A model generated the notes under the pieces. That model worked only from the letters and a program-made list of their open reading frames with translations, did no database searches and was not told where the DNA came from. This document shows, piece after piece, positions 11,457-21,056 of a stretch of 64,000 nt of DNA. Both the position numbers and the translations under genes were made by a program. Position 1 is the stretch's first letter; every line of letters begins with the position of its first letter. This DNA is from Fulvimarina sp039652615. Lineage in GTDB: Bacteria > Pseudomonadota > Alphaproteobacteria > Rhizobiales > Rhizobiaceae. The DNA lies in assembly GCF_039652615.1 (NCBI RefSeq), contig NZ_JBDJAC010000013.1, positions 1-64,000 of the forward strand. Reading direction: 5' to 3'.

Positions 11457-12317
11457 ATGGCGAACGACGTGACGACGGCATCGATCCTGACGGAAAACTA
11501 TGACAAGGTCCTGTCCGGCTGGTTGAAGGTGCAGGCGAAAGAGGGCGTCAAGCGCACCGATCTCGTCTCCGCGAAAGATTCCGAAAAGCAGAGCCGCGAC
11601 CTGCTCAATGTTCTGGCGCAGGTCCTGCCAAGTCACACCAGCGCCGAGTTGGCGGAAATGGCGGATCCCAGCTGGGAGCCTGTGCGGGATGTACTGGAAG
11701 AGATCGCCGATAACCGCACCCAGCGCGGCGTGTCGACCACCGAAATGGGGTGGTTCATAGCCTCCCTGAAGCAACCGCTGTTCGAAATTCTCCAGTCCGA
11801 ACTCGCGGACAAGCCACGCGTCCTCATCCGTGAGATCTGGAACACCACGCGGGTGATCGACCAGATCGTCCTTCACGCCATCGAAACCCTCGTCAAGAAG
11901 CGCGAAGCGGTCATCGAGCGCCAGCGTGCCGAGATGACCGAGGTCTCGGCACCGGTGGTGAAGATCTGGGATCGCATCGTCACCGTTCCGCTGATCGGAA
12001 CGCTGGATTCCTTCCGTGCCCAGACCGTGATGGAGAACCTTCTGGAGTCGATCGTCCAGTGGGAGGCCGAAGTCGCCATCATCGACATCACCGGCGTTTC
12101 CACCGTCGATACGCTGGTCGCCCAGCATCTTCTCAAGACGGCCTCCGCTGTTCGGCTCATGGGCGCCGAATGCGTCATTTGCGGCATCAGCCCCAAGATC
12201 GCCCAGACGGTCGTCAATCTCGGCGTCGATCTTCCCAACATCATTACCCGCATCGACCTGCAAAGCGGCCTCTCCTACGCGTTCGAACGCTCAGGCCAGA
12301 CACCAGGAAAGCTGTAA
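11457..12317 (+). CDS. rsbR: RsbR-type stressosome scaffold protein (sensor N-domain + STAS)
   Basis: Stressosome shell protein, 286 residues. The N-terminal half (about 10-150) is helical and matches the RsbRD-type N-terminal sensory region; the C-terminal STAS domain (about 165-280) contains DITGVSTVDTLVAQHLL and ISPKIAQTVVNLGVDLPNII, close to Bacillus RsbR. Thr219 (in VDT) and Thr251 (in AQT) sit in the segments that carry the kinase-phosphorylated threonines of RsbR proteins. It is first in a five-gene operon, with rsbS four bases later. In known stressosomes RsbR with RsbS captures RsbT and releases it on stress; the signal here is unknown because the N-domain is variable. Confidence 0.92.
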   Translation: MANDVTTASILTENYDKVLSGWLKVQAKEGVKRTDLVSAKDSEKQSRDLLNVLAQVLPSHTSAELAEMADPSWEPVRDVLEEIADNRTQRGVSTTEMGWFIASLKQPLFEILQSELADKPRVLIREIWNTTRVIDQIVLHAIETLVKKREAVIERQRAEMTEVSAPVVKIWDRIVTVPLIGTLDSFRAQTVMENLLESIVQWEAEVAIIDITGVSTVDTLVAQHLLKTASAVRLMGAECVICGISPKIAQTVVNLGVDLPNIITRIDLQSGLSYAFERSGQTPGKL

Positions 12318-12321
12318 GCGC

Positions 12322-12702
12322 ATGAACGCAGGCAGCAACACCACCCCCATGATCACGGTCAGCGGCTGCGTCATCGTCGCAATCCGCGACGATCTCGACG
12401 ACCAGGACATCGTGACCCTCCAGGACCAGCTCGTGGAAGAGGTCTCGCGCAAAAGCGCCCATGGCGTGATCATCGATATTTCCAGCCTGGAAATCGTCGA
12501 CACCTTCGCCGGACGCATGCTTGGCGCGATGGCCCAGATGGCCGGCATCATGAATGCCCGCACGATCATCGTCGGCATGCGGCCGGCGGTCGCCATGACG
12601 CTCGTGGAACTGGGCATGACGCTCGAAGGGGTGGAGACGGCCCTCAACGCCGACAAGGCCATCGCCATGATCAAGGCCAAGCGGCGGCTCAAGGGCTTGT
12701 GA
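12322..12702 (+). CDS. rsbS: RsbS-type stressosome STAS protein
   Basis: Single STAS-domain protein, 126 residues, the standard RsbS size. The core SSLEIVDTFAGRMLG and MRPAVAMTLVELGMTLEGVE follow Bacillus RsbS closely (which has DSF and QPAVAVTLIELGIALEEIE). The phospho-acceptor Ser of the Bacillus protein is replaced here by Thr61 in VDTF. Start ATG 12322 follows AGGAAAG with suitable spacing; the stop overlaps the start of rsbT. Its role is the core of the stressosome and binding of RsbT. Confidence 0.93.
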   Translation: MNAGSNTTPMITVSGCVIVAIRDDLDDQDIVTLQDQLVEEVSRKSAHGVIIDISSLEIVDTFAGRMLGAMAQMAGIMNARTIIVGMRPAVAMTLVELGMTLEGVETALNADKAIAMIKAKRRLKGL

Positions 12703-13103
12703 GTACAGATGTGCGATCCGTTACCCTGTCGCAGACGGGGGACGTTGCCTATGCACGGCAGGAGGCCAGCCGGATCATGACACTGATCGGGGCCTCGGCG
12801 ATCAAAAAGACGAAGTTCGTCACCGCCGTCTCCGAGATCGCTCGAAATGCCGTAATCTACGGCCATGGTGGCGTGATGAGCTTCGAGATTTCCACCGAGG
12901 CCGGCCGGCAGAGCGCCATTGCGATCTGCACCGATCGTGGCCCGGGCATCGCCGACGTCAAGACGGCGCTCAGTGACGGCTACAGTACGGGCAAGAGCCT
13001 TGGCCTCGGACTGGGTGGAGCCAGACGGCTGGTGGATCGTTTCGACATCCAGTCGGCCGCCGATTCCGGCACCACCGTCACATTGGAATGCAGAGCACGA
13101 TGA
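12699..13103 (+). CDS. rsbT: RsbT-type serine/threonine switch kinase
   Basis: GHKL-fold protein kinase, 134 residues, which in stressosomes phosphorylates RsbS and RsbR and then activates a downstream partner. ATP-site boxes are complete: AVSEIARNAVIYGHGG with Glu46 and Asn50, DRGPGI at 79-84, and GLGLGGARRLVDRF. The start is a GTG at 12699 that overlaps the rsbS stop (GTGA). The 3' end overlaps the next gene by four bases, implying fixed stoichiometry. Confidence 0.93.
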   Translation: MSTDVRSVTLSQTGDVAYARQEASRIMTLIGASAIKKTKFVTAVSEIARNAVIYGHGGVMSFEISTEAGRQSAIAICTDRGPGIADVKTALSDGYSTGKSLGLGLGGARRLVDRFDIQSAADSGTTVTLECRAR

Positions 13104-14101
13104 TTTCCTTACCCATCCAGGAAGAGAGCCAGGTAGGCGCCGCGCGCCGCACCGCGCTTCAGATCGGCGAAGGCGTCGGGCTTGCGGAGGCCGATCTCGA
13201 CCGGCTGGCGATCGTCGTGACGGAGGCCTGCACCAATCTCGTCCGCCATGCGAGCGACGGTGAACTTCTCCTCGACGGCATCGGATCTGAAAAGTCGCCC
13301 TGCGTGAAAGTCATCGCCGTCGATCAGGGTCCCGGTATCGCGAGCGTGGAAGCGGCGATGGTGGACGGCTTTACAACATCCGGCGAGACCGATCGCGGCA
13401 TCGGGGGTGGTCTGGGGTCCATGAAGCGCCAGGCCGACCGGTTCGACATCTTCAGCGCCCCTCAGGGCACGACCGTGGTTGCCACCATCGGCGCGCAGAA
13501 AAAGGTCCCCGCCAAGACCCTGGATGTCGCTGGCGTGATCGTCCCCAAACCGGGCTTCACCAGCGGCGGGGATGCCTGGGCGATGCGCCGGGAAAAAGAT
13601 CGCACGGTCATCATGCTGATGGACGTTCTGGGGCACGGTCCGACGGCCGCGCGCGACGGAGAAAGCGGCAGAGAGGCGTTCGAAGAAGCCGGCAAGCGCC
13701 CGTTGGAAGAGATCGAGGCCTTCGTATCCGAAGCCATGACCGGATCGCGCGGTGCTGCAGCCCTGTTCGTCGAGATCCCCCATGCGGAGGGACGGTTGCG
13801 CGCGCTCGGCCTCGGCAATGTGCGCGGCGACATCGTCATGCCCTCGGGCCAGCGCCACGGCATTGCCTCCCAGCCCGGCATCGTGGGCGCCGGCAGCCGC
13901 CGACCCCGGATCGGCGAATATGATTGGACCGAGGACGCGATCCTCATCCTTTCAACCGACGGTCTGAAGACGGCATCGAAGGTGCAAGAGCCTGGCGCGC
14001 TCTATTATCGAGGTGCCGACATCATCGCCGCGACGCTCTACAAGCTCAAACGTCGCGGTAGCGACGATGCAGGCATCGTCGTCGCGAGGTCGCGCGCGTG
14101 A
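13100..14101 (+). CDS. ATPase-domain plus SpoIIE/PP2C phosphatase (RsbX-like)
   Basis: 333-residue two-domain protein. The N-terminal GHKL ATPase domain has Glu42 and Asn46 (VVTEACTNLVRHA), DQGPGI at 75-80 and a glycine-rich lid (RGIGGGLGSMKRQADRF). The C-terminal part is a SpoIIE-type PP2C phosphatase with GGDAW at 157-161, MDVLGHG at 174-180 and the acidic metal sites in STDGL and DDAGIVVAR. In Bacillus the feedback phosphatase RsbX resets the stressosome and has no ATPase domain, so this is an enlarged version. ATG 13100 overlaps the rsbT stop (ATGA); an in-frame ATG at 13088 is less likely. Confidence 0.88.
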   Translation: MISLPIQEESQVGAARRTALQIGEGVGLAEADLDRLAIVVTEACTNLVRHASDGELLLDGIGSEKSPCVKVIAVDQGPGIASVEAAMVDGFTTSGETDRGIGGGLGSMKRQADRFDIFSAPQGTTVVATIGAQKKVPAKTLDVAGVIVPKPGFTSGGDAWAMRREKDRTVIMLMDVLGHGPTAARDGESGREAFEEAGKRPLEEIEAFVSEAMTGSRGAAALFVEIPHAEGRLRALGLGNVRGDIVMPSGQRHGIASQPGIVGAGSRRPRIGEYDWTEDAILILSTDGLKTASKVQEPGALYYRGADIIAATLYKLKRRGSDDAGIVVARSRA

Positions 14102-15240
14102 AGGCCGTGGTCACCTCGATCAGCCTCGCGCAGGACGGCGACGTCTCGCATGCCCGGCGCGCGGCCCGATTGATCGCCAAGGTCGGCGACGCACCGAGCC
14201 GTGACCAGATCCGGTTCGCGACCGCCGTCTCGGAGATCGCGCGCAACGCGTTGCAATATGCCGAAGGCGGCGTCGCCGAGTTTTCGTTCCACGAGACCGC
14301 CCTCGGTCTTCGGCTGCTCGCCCGCATTCACGACAAGGGCACCGGCATCAGCGATATCGACGGGATGATGCGCGGGCGGCATCAATCCCACAAGGGTCCG
14401 GGTCTCGGCCTCAACGGGTCGCGCAAGCTCGTGGACGATTTCGCGATCGAAACCGGCCGCTCGGGCACGCTTATCGATCTGACCCTCAACCTCAAGAGCA
14501 CGCTCGCGCCGGTCAAGCTGGCCCAGAGCGCGGCGGAAGCTCTGGTTCAGGCCACTCACGGTTCTCCGGTCGAAGAATTGAGCGAACAGAACCGGGCGCT
14601 TCGCGATGCGCTGGCGGAGCAGCAGTTCCTGCTTCGCGAGATGCATCACCGCACCAAGAACAATCTCGCGATCATCCAGTCGCTGGCACTCATGCAGGCG
14701 CGCCAGTCCGAGCATGCGGAGACGAAGACCGCGCTCACCGAACTGACCGGACGCATTCAGGCCTTCGCCAACGCCCACAATCTACTGCACCAGGCGGACG
14801 ATGTTTCCCGCGTCGATCTGAAAGCGCATATCGAAACCCTCGCCGATCGCCTGCGCATCGCCTTCGACGAAGGCGGGCTGACGATCGACGTCAATTGCGA
14901 ACCCCTGACCGTCTCGTTCGACACCGCGACCGAGGTCGGGCTGATCGTCAACGAACTCCTGACCAACGCGCGGAAATATGCCGCAAGCAATGCCGAAGCC
15001 GACGGCAGGGTCGAAGTCTCGGCGAAAAAGAGCGATGCGCAGATCCTGTTATGCGTGAAGGACAACGGACCCGGCCTGCCGGGCGGGGCGGCCTCCCTGA
15101 AGGAGTCCCGCTCCCTTGGCTGGAGGGTGGTCGAGGGCTGCGTGCGCAAGATCAATGGAACGATCGAGGTGGACGGCTCGGACGGGCTGTCGGTCACGAT
15201 CGCGTTCCGGGATACCGACGAGGCTGAGGCCGAAGAATAG
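14098..15240 (+). CDS. RsbT-like ATPase fused to HisKA_2 histidine kinase
   Basis: 380-residue cytoplasmic protein with two ATP-binding modules. Residues 1-130 are RsbT-like: AVSEIARNALQYAEGG (Glu46, Asn50), HDKGTGI, and GPGLGLNGSRKLVDDF. After a helical linker comes a HisKA_2 dimerisation/phospho-acceptor helix with REMHHRTKNNLAIIQSL at about 180-196 (acceptor His183 or His184), then a histidine-kinase ATPase domain with GLIVNELLTNARKYA and DNGPGLP at about 281-328. It has no receiver domain, so its partner response regulator lies elsewhere. Start is GTG 14098, overlapping the previous stop (GTGA). As the last operon gene it is a plausible output that turns RsbT-like release into phosphotransfer; that role is inferred. 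Confidence 0.88.
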   Translation: MKAVVTSISLAQDGDVSHARRAARLIAKVGDAPSRDQIRFATAVSEIARNALQYAEGGVAEFSFHETALGLRLLARIHDKGTGISDIDGMMRGRHQSHKGPGLGLNGSRKLVDDFAIETGRSGTLIDLTLNLKSTLAPVKLAQSAAEALVQATHGSPVEELSEQNRALRDALAEQQFLLREMHHRTKNNLAIIQSLALMQARQSEHAETKTALTELTGRIQAFANAHNLLHQADDVSRVDLKAHIETLADRLRIAFDEGGLTIDVNCEPLTVSFDTATEVGLIVNELLTNARKYAASNAEADGRVEVSAKKSDAQILLCVKDNGPGLPGGAASLKESRSLGWRVVEGCVRKINGTIEVDGSDGLSVTIAFRDTDEAEAEE

Positions 15241-15344
15241 CCCGCGCCGCCCGACGCCTCCTAAAGGCTGCGCTGTTGCCGCATGAGATCGTCGCGTCCG
15301 ACAGGCGAGACCGATAGCCACCGGAGCAACCATTGTTGCAGGCG

Positions 15345-15370
15345 CGCTTTAATGGCATCAGCTTAAAGCG
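15345..15370 (+). repeat. 8-bp inverted repeat abutting a start codon
   Basis: CGCTTTAA (15345-15352) and TTAAAGCG (15363-15370) are perfect inverted repeats separated by 10 bases. The right arm ends at the base before the ATG at 15371, where a ribosome-binding site would lie. It could be an operator or a hairpin that occludes translation initiation of the first moeA-like gene. Confidence 0.5.
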
Positions 15371-16531
15371 ATGAATGAGCTTCCTATTTCACGGTCAGGT
15401 CTCTTCCCCTTTGCAGAGACGAGCGAGCGCTGGCTTGCGCGCCTTTCGCTTCTCGCCCCGATAAGGATCGATTTGGGCGGGCCGCCGGGGCGCGGCACCG
15501 ATATCCGGGCCAATGGTCGAGGCGGTATCGTCGCCGAAGCGGCCGTAAGCCCCCATGCCGTCCCCGAGGTGGATCGCGCCGCGCTCGACGGCTGGGCGAT
15601 GGCCTCCGCCAGTCTCGTATCGGCCTCTGCCTATGCGCCCGCCATGCTGATGCCGCCGCCGGCCTTTGTCGCCATTGGTGAGGCGATGCCTGAGGGATGC
15701 GATTGCGTGGTGGAGAACAAGTTCGTCTCGCTCGACGGCCCGATGTCAGAGGTCCGCGTTTCAGCGGCTCCCGGCGCCGGCGTACTGCGGGTGGGGGATG
15801 ATGTCTGTGAAGGCGCGCAACTCTTTCGACGCGGCGATCTCGTGGATGCGACAACGATTGCGCTGGCGAAGGCGGCAGGCTTGTCGCAGCTGATGGTGCG
15901 ACGACCGGCGGTTCGGCTGATCGATGTGTCAGACAGCGCCGAGCCGGGACCGACCACCACCCTTATCGGCGCGCTCATCGAAGAGGCAGGCGCACACCTA
16001 TCCATCGACCGCGCACCGCGCAAAATCGAAGCCGTCGCCAACGCCTTCCAAGATGCGAAAGCCGACCTGATCGTCACCATCGGCGCAACCGGCGACGGCC
16101 CGGACGACGTGATCGCCAATGCTATCCGGCAGGCGGGAACCCTAGAGGCCCATCGCCTCGCCATTCATCCCGGCAGGACGACAGCGCTCGGTACGATCGG
16201 CAGAACGCCGGTCCTTGCCATGTCCGGTCGCGCGCCGGACGCATTCGCCATCGCACTCACACTGCTTCTTCCGGCTCTCAGACGATTGTCCGGGTCGCCG
16301 GAGCCCGAGACGGGATATCTCTCGCTCACCCGCAAGATCACCTCCCAAATCGGCTTTGCCGAGCTTGCTTTGCTGAGGCGCGAGGGGACATCGTGTATGC
16401 CCATTGCCATCGGCACCTTGCCCTTATCGTCGCTGACGCTGTTCGATGCGTGGGCGCTGTTTCCGGCCGCATCGGAAGGCTATGCGGCGGGCACGACGAT
16501 TACGGCTAACCTCTTCAGGGAACACGCGTGA
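15371..16531 (+). CDS. Degenerate MoeA-like protein
   Basis: 386 residues aligned along the MoeA fold but with key motifs changed. The N-terminal VDRAALDGWAM retains the MoeA D-G-aromatic-A element. The usual STGDEL is replaced by IDVSDSAEP, SGG-S-G-xD by TIGATGDGPDD, and GLPGNP by AMSGRAPDA. These are motifs that bind the dinucleotide and metal in MoeA, so catalysis is doubtful. It is stop/start overlapped (GTGA) with the next moeA gene, so it may be a regulatory or heterodimer partner. I call it a paralogue, not a pseudogene, because the frame is intact and codon use is normal. Confidence 0.8.
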   Translation: MNELPISRSGLFPFAETSERWLARLSLLAPIRIDLGGPPGRGTDIRANGRGGIVAEAAVSPHAVPEVDRAALDGWAMASASLVSASAYAPAMLMPPPAFVAIGEAMPEGCDCVVENKFVSLDGPMSEVRVSAAPGAGVLRVGDDVCEGAQLFRRGDLVDATTIALAKAAGLSQLMVRRPAVRLIDVSDSAEPGPTTTLIGALIEEAGAHLSIDRAPRKIEAVANAFQDAKADLIVTIGATGDGPDDVIANAIRQAGTLEAHRLAIHPGRTTALGTIGRTPVLAMSGRAPDAFAIALTLLLPALRRLSGSPEPETGYLSLTRKITSQIGFAELALLRREGTSCMPIAIGTLPLSSLTLFDAWALFPAASEGYAAGTTITANLFREHA

Positions 16532-18474
16532 GCGAAACCTCCAAAACCTCAAGAGCCGCGCCCCAGTCGCAATTCCTCACCATTCTTTCGCGTGAAGAAG
16601 CACTTTCGCGGTTCGAAGCCGCCCTGTTCCCGCGCGATCTGCCAACCGAGATCGTCTCGCTCGGTGATGCGCTCAGCCGTGTCCTAGCCGAGGATATCAT
16701 CTCGCCCAGGGATGTGCCGGGCTTCGATCGCGCGAATGTCGACGGCTTCGCCGTCAGGGCCGAGGATCTGGCGGAGGCCGGCCCAACACGGCCCGTCGCC
16801 CTCACGCTCAACGACGAGGTTCTTGCATGCGGCGTTGCGCCTCGGCTCGATGTCTCGCCTGGCACCGCGACGCCAATTTCCACCGGCGGCGTCATCCCCC
16901 GCGGTGCTGATGCCGTACTGATGATCGAACACACCGAGCCTTTGGACGGCGTCCGGATCGAGGTCGCGCGCTCGCTCGCGCCCGGCCGCTTCATCGCCTT
17001 TGCCGGCTCAGATCTTGCGCGCGGGGAAACCTTCCTGCGGTCCGGCGCACGCATCGGCCCGCCCGAAATCGGCATGATGGCCGCCTGCGGCCTCGATCGC
17101 GTCCGGGTCATCCAAAAGCCTTCGGTCGCTGTGCTTTCTACAGGCGACGAACTCGTTCAGCCGGGAGAGACGGCGGGCCCTGCCCAGGTTCATGATGCCA
17201 ATGGCGCGATCGTCTGCGCGACGATCCGCGAAAACGGCGCGAACGCCCACTTTCTGGGCGCCTTCCCCGACGATGAGGTCCGGCTCGAAGCCGCCATGCG
17301 CGACGGGCTGAGAAACCATGACATGCTGGTCCTGTCCGGCGGCACGTCGAAGGGGCACGGAGACGTCACCTATCGTATTCTCGAACGCCTCGGCGAGCCC
17401 GGCGTCATCGCCCACGGCGTCGCGCTGAAGCCCGGCAAGCCCCTCTGCCTTGCGGTCGCGGACGGTAAGCCGATCGTGGTCCTGCCCGGGTTCCCCACCT
17501 CCGCGATCTTTACCTTCCAGGATATGATCGTGCCGGTGCTCAGGCGTCTCGCAGGCCTGCCGCCGCGTTCCGATGCGTCCGCCTCCGCGCGTGTCGCCGT
17601 ACAGATCCCCTCCGAACTCGGCCGTGCGGAATTTGCCATGGTCTCGCTGGTCAGCGGCGAAGATGGGCTCGTCGCCTATCCGACCGGCAAGGGCTCCGGC
17701 GCGATCACCTCCTTTACCCAGGCCGATGGATTCGTGCGCATCGATCCGCTCGCCGACGAATGGCCGGCCGGCAAGACGGGTGACGTTTCGCTGTTTTCGC
17801 CCAATCTCCAGCTGCCCGATCTCGTCGTGATCGGCAGCCACTGCACGGGCCTCGACCGCATTCTCAGCCTGCTTGTCCGAGACAATATCGCCGCCCGGTC
17901 GATCGCCATCGGCAGCCTTGGCGGATTACAGGCGGTCAAGCGCGGCGAATGCGATCTCGCACCGATCCATCTTCTCGATGCAAGGACCGGGCGGTACAAC
18001 TCCCCTTTTCTCGGCGATGACCTGACGTTGATACCCGGCTGGCGTCGCATGCAGGGCCTCGTCTTCCGCAAGGGCGATGTACGGTTCGAAGGAAAAAGCC
18101 TGGAGGACGCGCTTCAGGCGGCGCTCGCCGATCCCGAATGCCTGATGGTCAATCGTAATAGCGGTTCGGGCACCCGCATCCTCATCGATGGGCTACTCAA
18201 GGGCGCGCACCCGGCCGGCTACTCCAACCAGCCGCGCTCCCATAACGCGGTCGCCGTCGCCGTCGCCCAGCAGCGCGCCGACTGGGGCGTGACGATCGAG
18301 CCTGTATCACGAGCCTCCGATCTCGGCTTCATCGCGATCGCCAAGGAGTTTTACGATTTCGCCCTTCGATCGTCGCGGGCCGAACGGCCATCGGTTCGCC
18401 GCTTCGTCGAGACCCTCAATTCGGACGAAGGCCGTCAGGCGCTTCGAGACGCCGGTTTTGAACCAGCCTCCTGA
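16528..18474 (+). CDS. MoeA fused to a periplasmic-binding-protein-like domain
   Basis: 648-residue molybdopterin molybdenumtransferase with an added C-terminal domain. Residues 1-410 are MoeA: DGFA at about 72-75, STGDELVQPGET near 204, SGGTSKGHGD near 270, KPGKP, and LPGFP. From about residue 428 (LVVIGSHCTGLDRILSLL) to the end is a PBP-like domain of the type also found on HTH regulators (PF12727 as I recall it), including MVNRNSGSGTRILIDGLL and the RADWGVTIEP segment. MoeA inserts molybdate or tungstate into adenylylated molybdopterin; the PBP-like part may bind the oxyanion or a cofactor intermediate. GTG start overlaps the preceding stop. Confidence 0.9.
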   Translation: MSETSKTSRAAPQSQFLTILSREEALSRFEAALFPRDLPTEIVSLGDALSRVLAEDIISPRDVPGFDRANVDGFAVRAEDLAEAGPTRPVALTLNDEVLACGVAPRLDVSPGTATPISTGGVIPRGADAVLMIEHTEPLDGVRIEVARSLAPGRFIAFAGSDLARGETFLRSGARIGPPEIGMMAACGLDRVRVIQKPSVAVLSTGDELVQPGETAGPAQVHDANGAIVCATIRENGANAHFLGAFPDDEVRLEAAMRDGLRNHDMLVLSGGTSKGHGDVTYRILERLGEPGVIAHGVALKPGKPLCLAVADGKPIVVLPGFPTSAIFTFQDMIVPVLRRLAGLPPRSDASASARVAVQIPSELGRAEFAMVSLVSGEDGLVAYPTGKGSGAITSFTQADGFVRIDPLADEWPAGKTGDVSLFSPNLQLPDLVVIGSHCTGLDRILSLLVRDNIAARSIAIGSLGGLQAVKRGECDLAPIHLLDARTGRYNSPFLGDDLTLIPGWRRMQGLVFRKGDVRFEGKSLEDALQAALADPECLMVNRNSGSGTRILIDGLLKGAHPAGYSNQPRSHNAVAVAVAQQRADWGVTIEPVSRASDLGFIAIAKEFYDFALRSSRAERPSVRRFVETLNSDEGRQALRDAGFEPAS

Positions 18475-18616
18475 TCGGGTGCCGCCTCCACTGGTAATGA
18501 CGCTAACGGATGTTGGAAAATCGGGACTATTTCGCTGACGGAAAGAGGCTGGAGCGACCCGCCATTCTTTGCTAAGGGGCGGATAGAAAACAACATTTTC
18601 AGGATATGCCGACCCC

Positions 18617-19870
18617 ATGGCGCAACTTTCCGACGATTGCTTTGCCTTTGGCGGGCCTATGATGTCGGTCGCGGAGGCAGGAGCCCTCATTCGCGAGCGC
18701 CTACACGCGGTCGGCTCGAGCGAAACCGTATCCTTGAGCAACGCCGATGGTCGGATCCTTGCCGAGGATGTCGCCGCACCGCTCGACCTGCCGCCCTTCG
18801 CCAATTCGGCGGTCGACGGCTACGCGATCTGCGGTGCCTCGATCCCGAGAGAGGGCGAAACCACGCTTTCGGTGTCCGGCCATATCCAGGCCGGCACCGC
18901 GCCCAAACGGCTCGTGCCAGGCAGCGCCGCGCGGGTGTTCACCGGCGCGCCGATGCCGGAGAACGCCGATACCGTTTACATGCAGGAAGATGTCCAGCTC
19001 GTCGACGACCACCGCGTCAGCCTGCCAGCTGGTCTGAAGCGCGGCGCGAACACCCGTCCGGCCGGCGAAGACGTCTCGAAAGGGCGAACGGTTCTTTATG
19101 CGGGCCGGCGACTGCGACCGCAGGATATCGCCCTCGCCGCCGCTTTGGGCCTGACGCAGCTGACCGTGCGTGCCCGCGTGCGGGTCGCGATCTTCTCCAC
19201 CGGCAACGAATTGACGGAACCGGGCGAAACGCGCGGCCCGGCGCAGCTCTTTGATTCAAACCGCACGATGCTGATCGCCATGGCGCGACGCCTCGGGGCC
19301 GCAGTCACGGATCTCGGCATTCTGCGCGACGATCACGCGGCGATCGCTGCCGCGCTTACCGAAGCGGCTCAGGATCACGATCTCATCCTCACCTCTGGCG
19401 GCGTCTCCACGGGTGATGCCGATTTTGTCAAGGACGCGCTTCAGGACACCGGATCGCTCGTCCTCTGGCGCATCGCCATCAAGCCGGGGCGTCCGGTCGC
19501 CATGGGGATTGTATCCGGTACGCCGCTGATCGGCCTGCCGGGCAATCCAGTCGCAAGCTTCGTCACCTTCGCCCATGTGGCGCGGCCCGCGATCCTCGCA
19601 CTCGGCGGCGGCACTCCGCCGGCAGCGCATGCTTTGCCGCTTCGCGCCGCCTTCGCTTATCGCAAGAAGAAGGACCGGCGCGAATATGTCCGCGCCAGCC
19701 TGCGCACCGGTGAGGATGGCCTGACAGAGGCGGTGAAGTTCCCAAGGGAAGGCGCCGGCCTCATCTCCTCGCTCGTCGGCACCGACGGTCTCGTCGAGCT
19801 TCCCGAGGACGTGACCGAGATCGCTGAAGGCGACATGGTCGCCTTCATTCCCTACGAAACGCTTTTCTGA
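18617..19870 (+). CDS. moeA: Molybdopterin molybdenumtransferase MoeA (canonical)
   Basis: 417 residues, normal length for MoeA. All family motifs are present: AVDGYA (DGYA at 67-70), STGNEL at 194-199, SGGVSTGDADF at 260-270, KPGRP at 289-293 and GLPGNP at 306-311, followed by the C-terminal domain IV. It catalyses metal insertion into MPT-AMP. It is separated from the fusion gene by 142 bases, so it may have its own promoter. Four bases after its stop lies the convergent stop of mrp. Confidence 0.94.
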   Translation: MAQLSDDCFAFGGPMMSVAEAGALIRERLHAVGSSETVSLSNADGRILAEDVAAPLDLPPFANSAVDGYAICGASIPREGETTLSVSGHIQAGTAPKRLVPGSAARVFTGAPMPENADTVYMQEDVQLVDDHRVSLPAGLKRGANTRPAGEDVSKGRTVLYAGRRLRPQDIALAAALGLTQLTVRARVRVAIFSTGNELTEPGETRGPAQLFDSNRTMLIAMARRLGAAVTDLGILRDDHAAIAAALTEAAQDHDLILTSGGVSTGDADFVKDALQDTGSLVLWRIAIKPGRPVAMGIVSGTPLIGLPGNPVASFVTFAHVARPAILALGGGTPPAAHALPLRAAFAYRKKKDRREYVRASLRTGEDGLTEAVKFPREGAGLISSLVGTDGLVELPEDVTEIAEGDMVAFIPYETLF

Positions 19871-19874
19871 TCTC

Positions 19875-21056
<1,182 letters not shown>

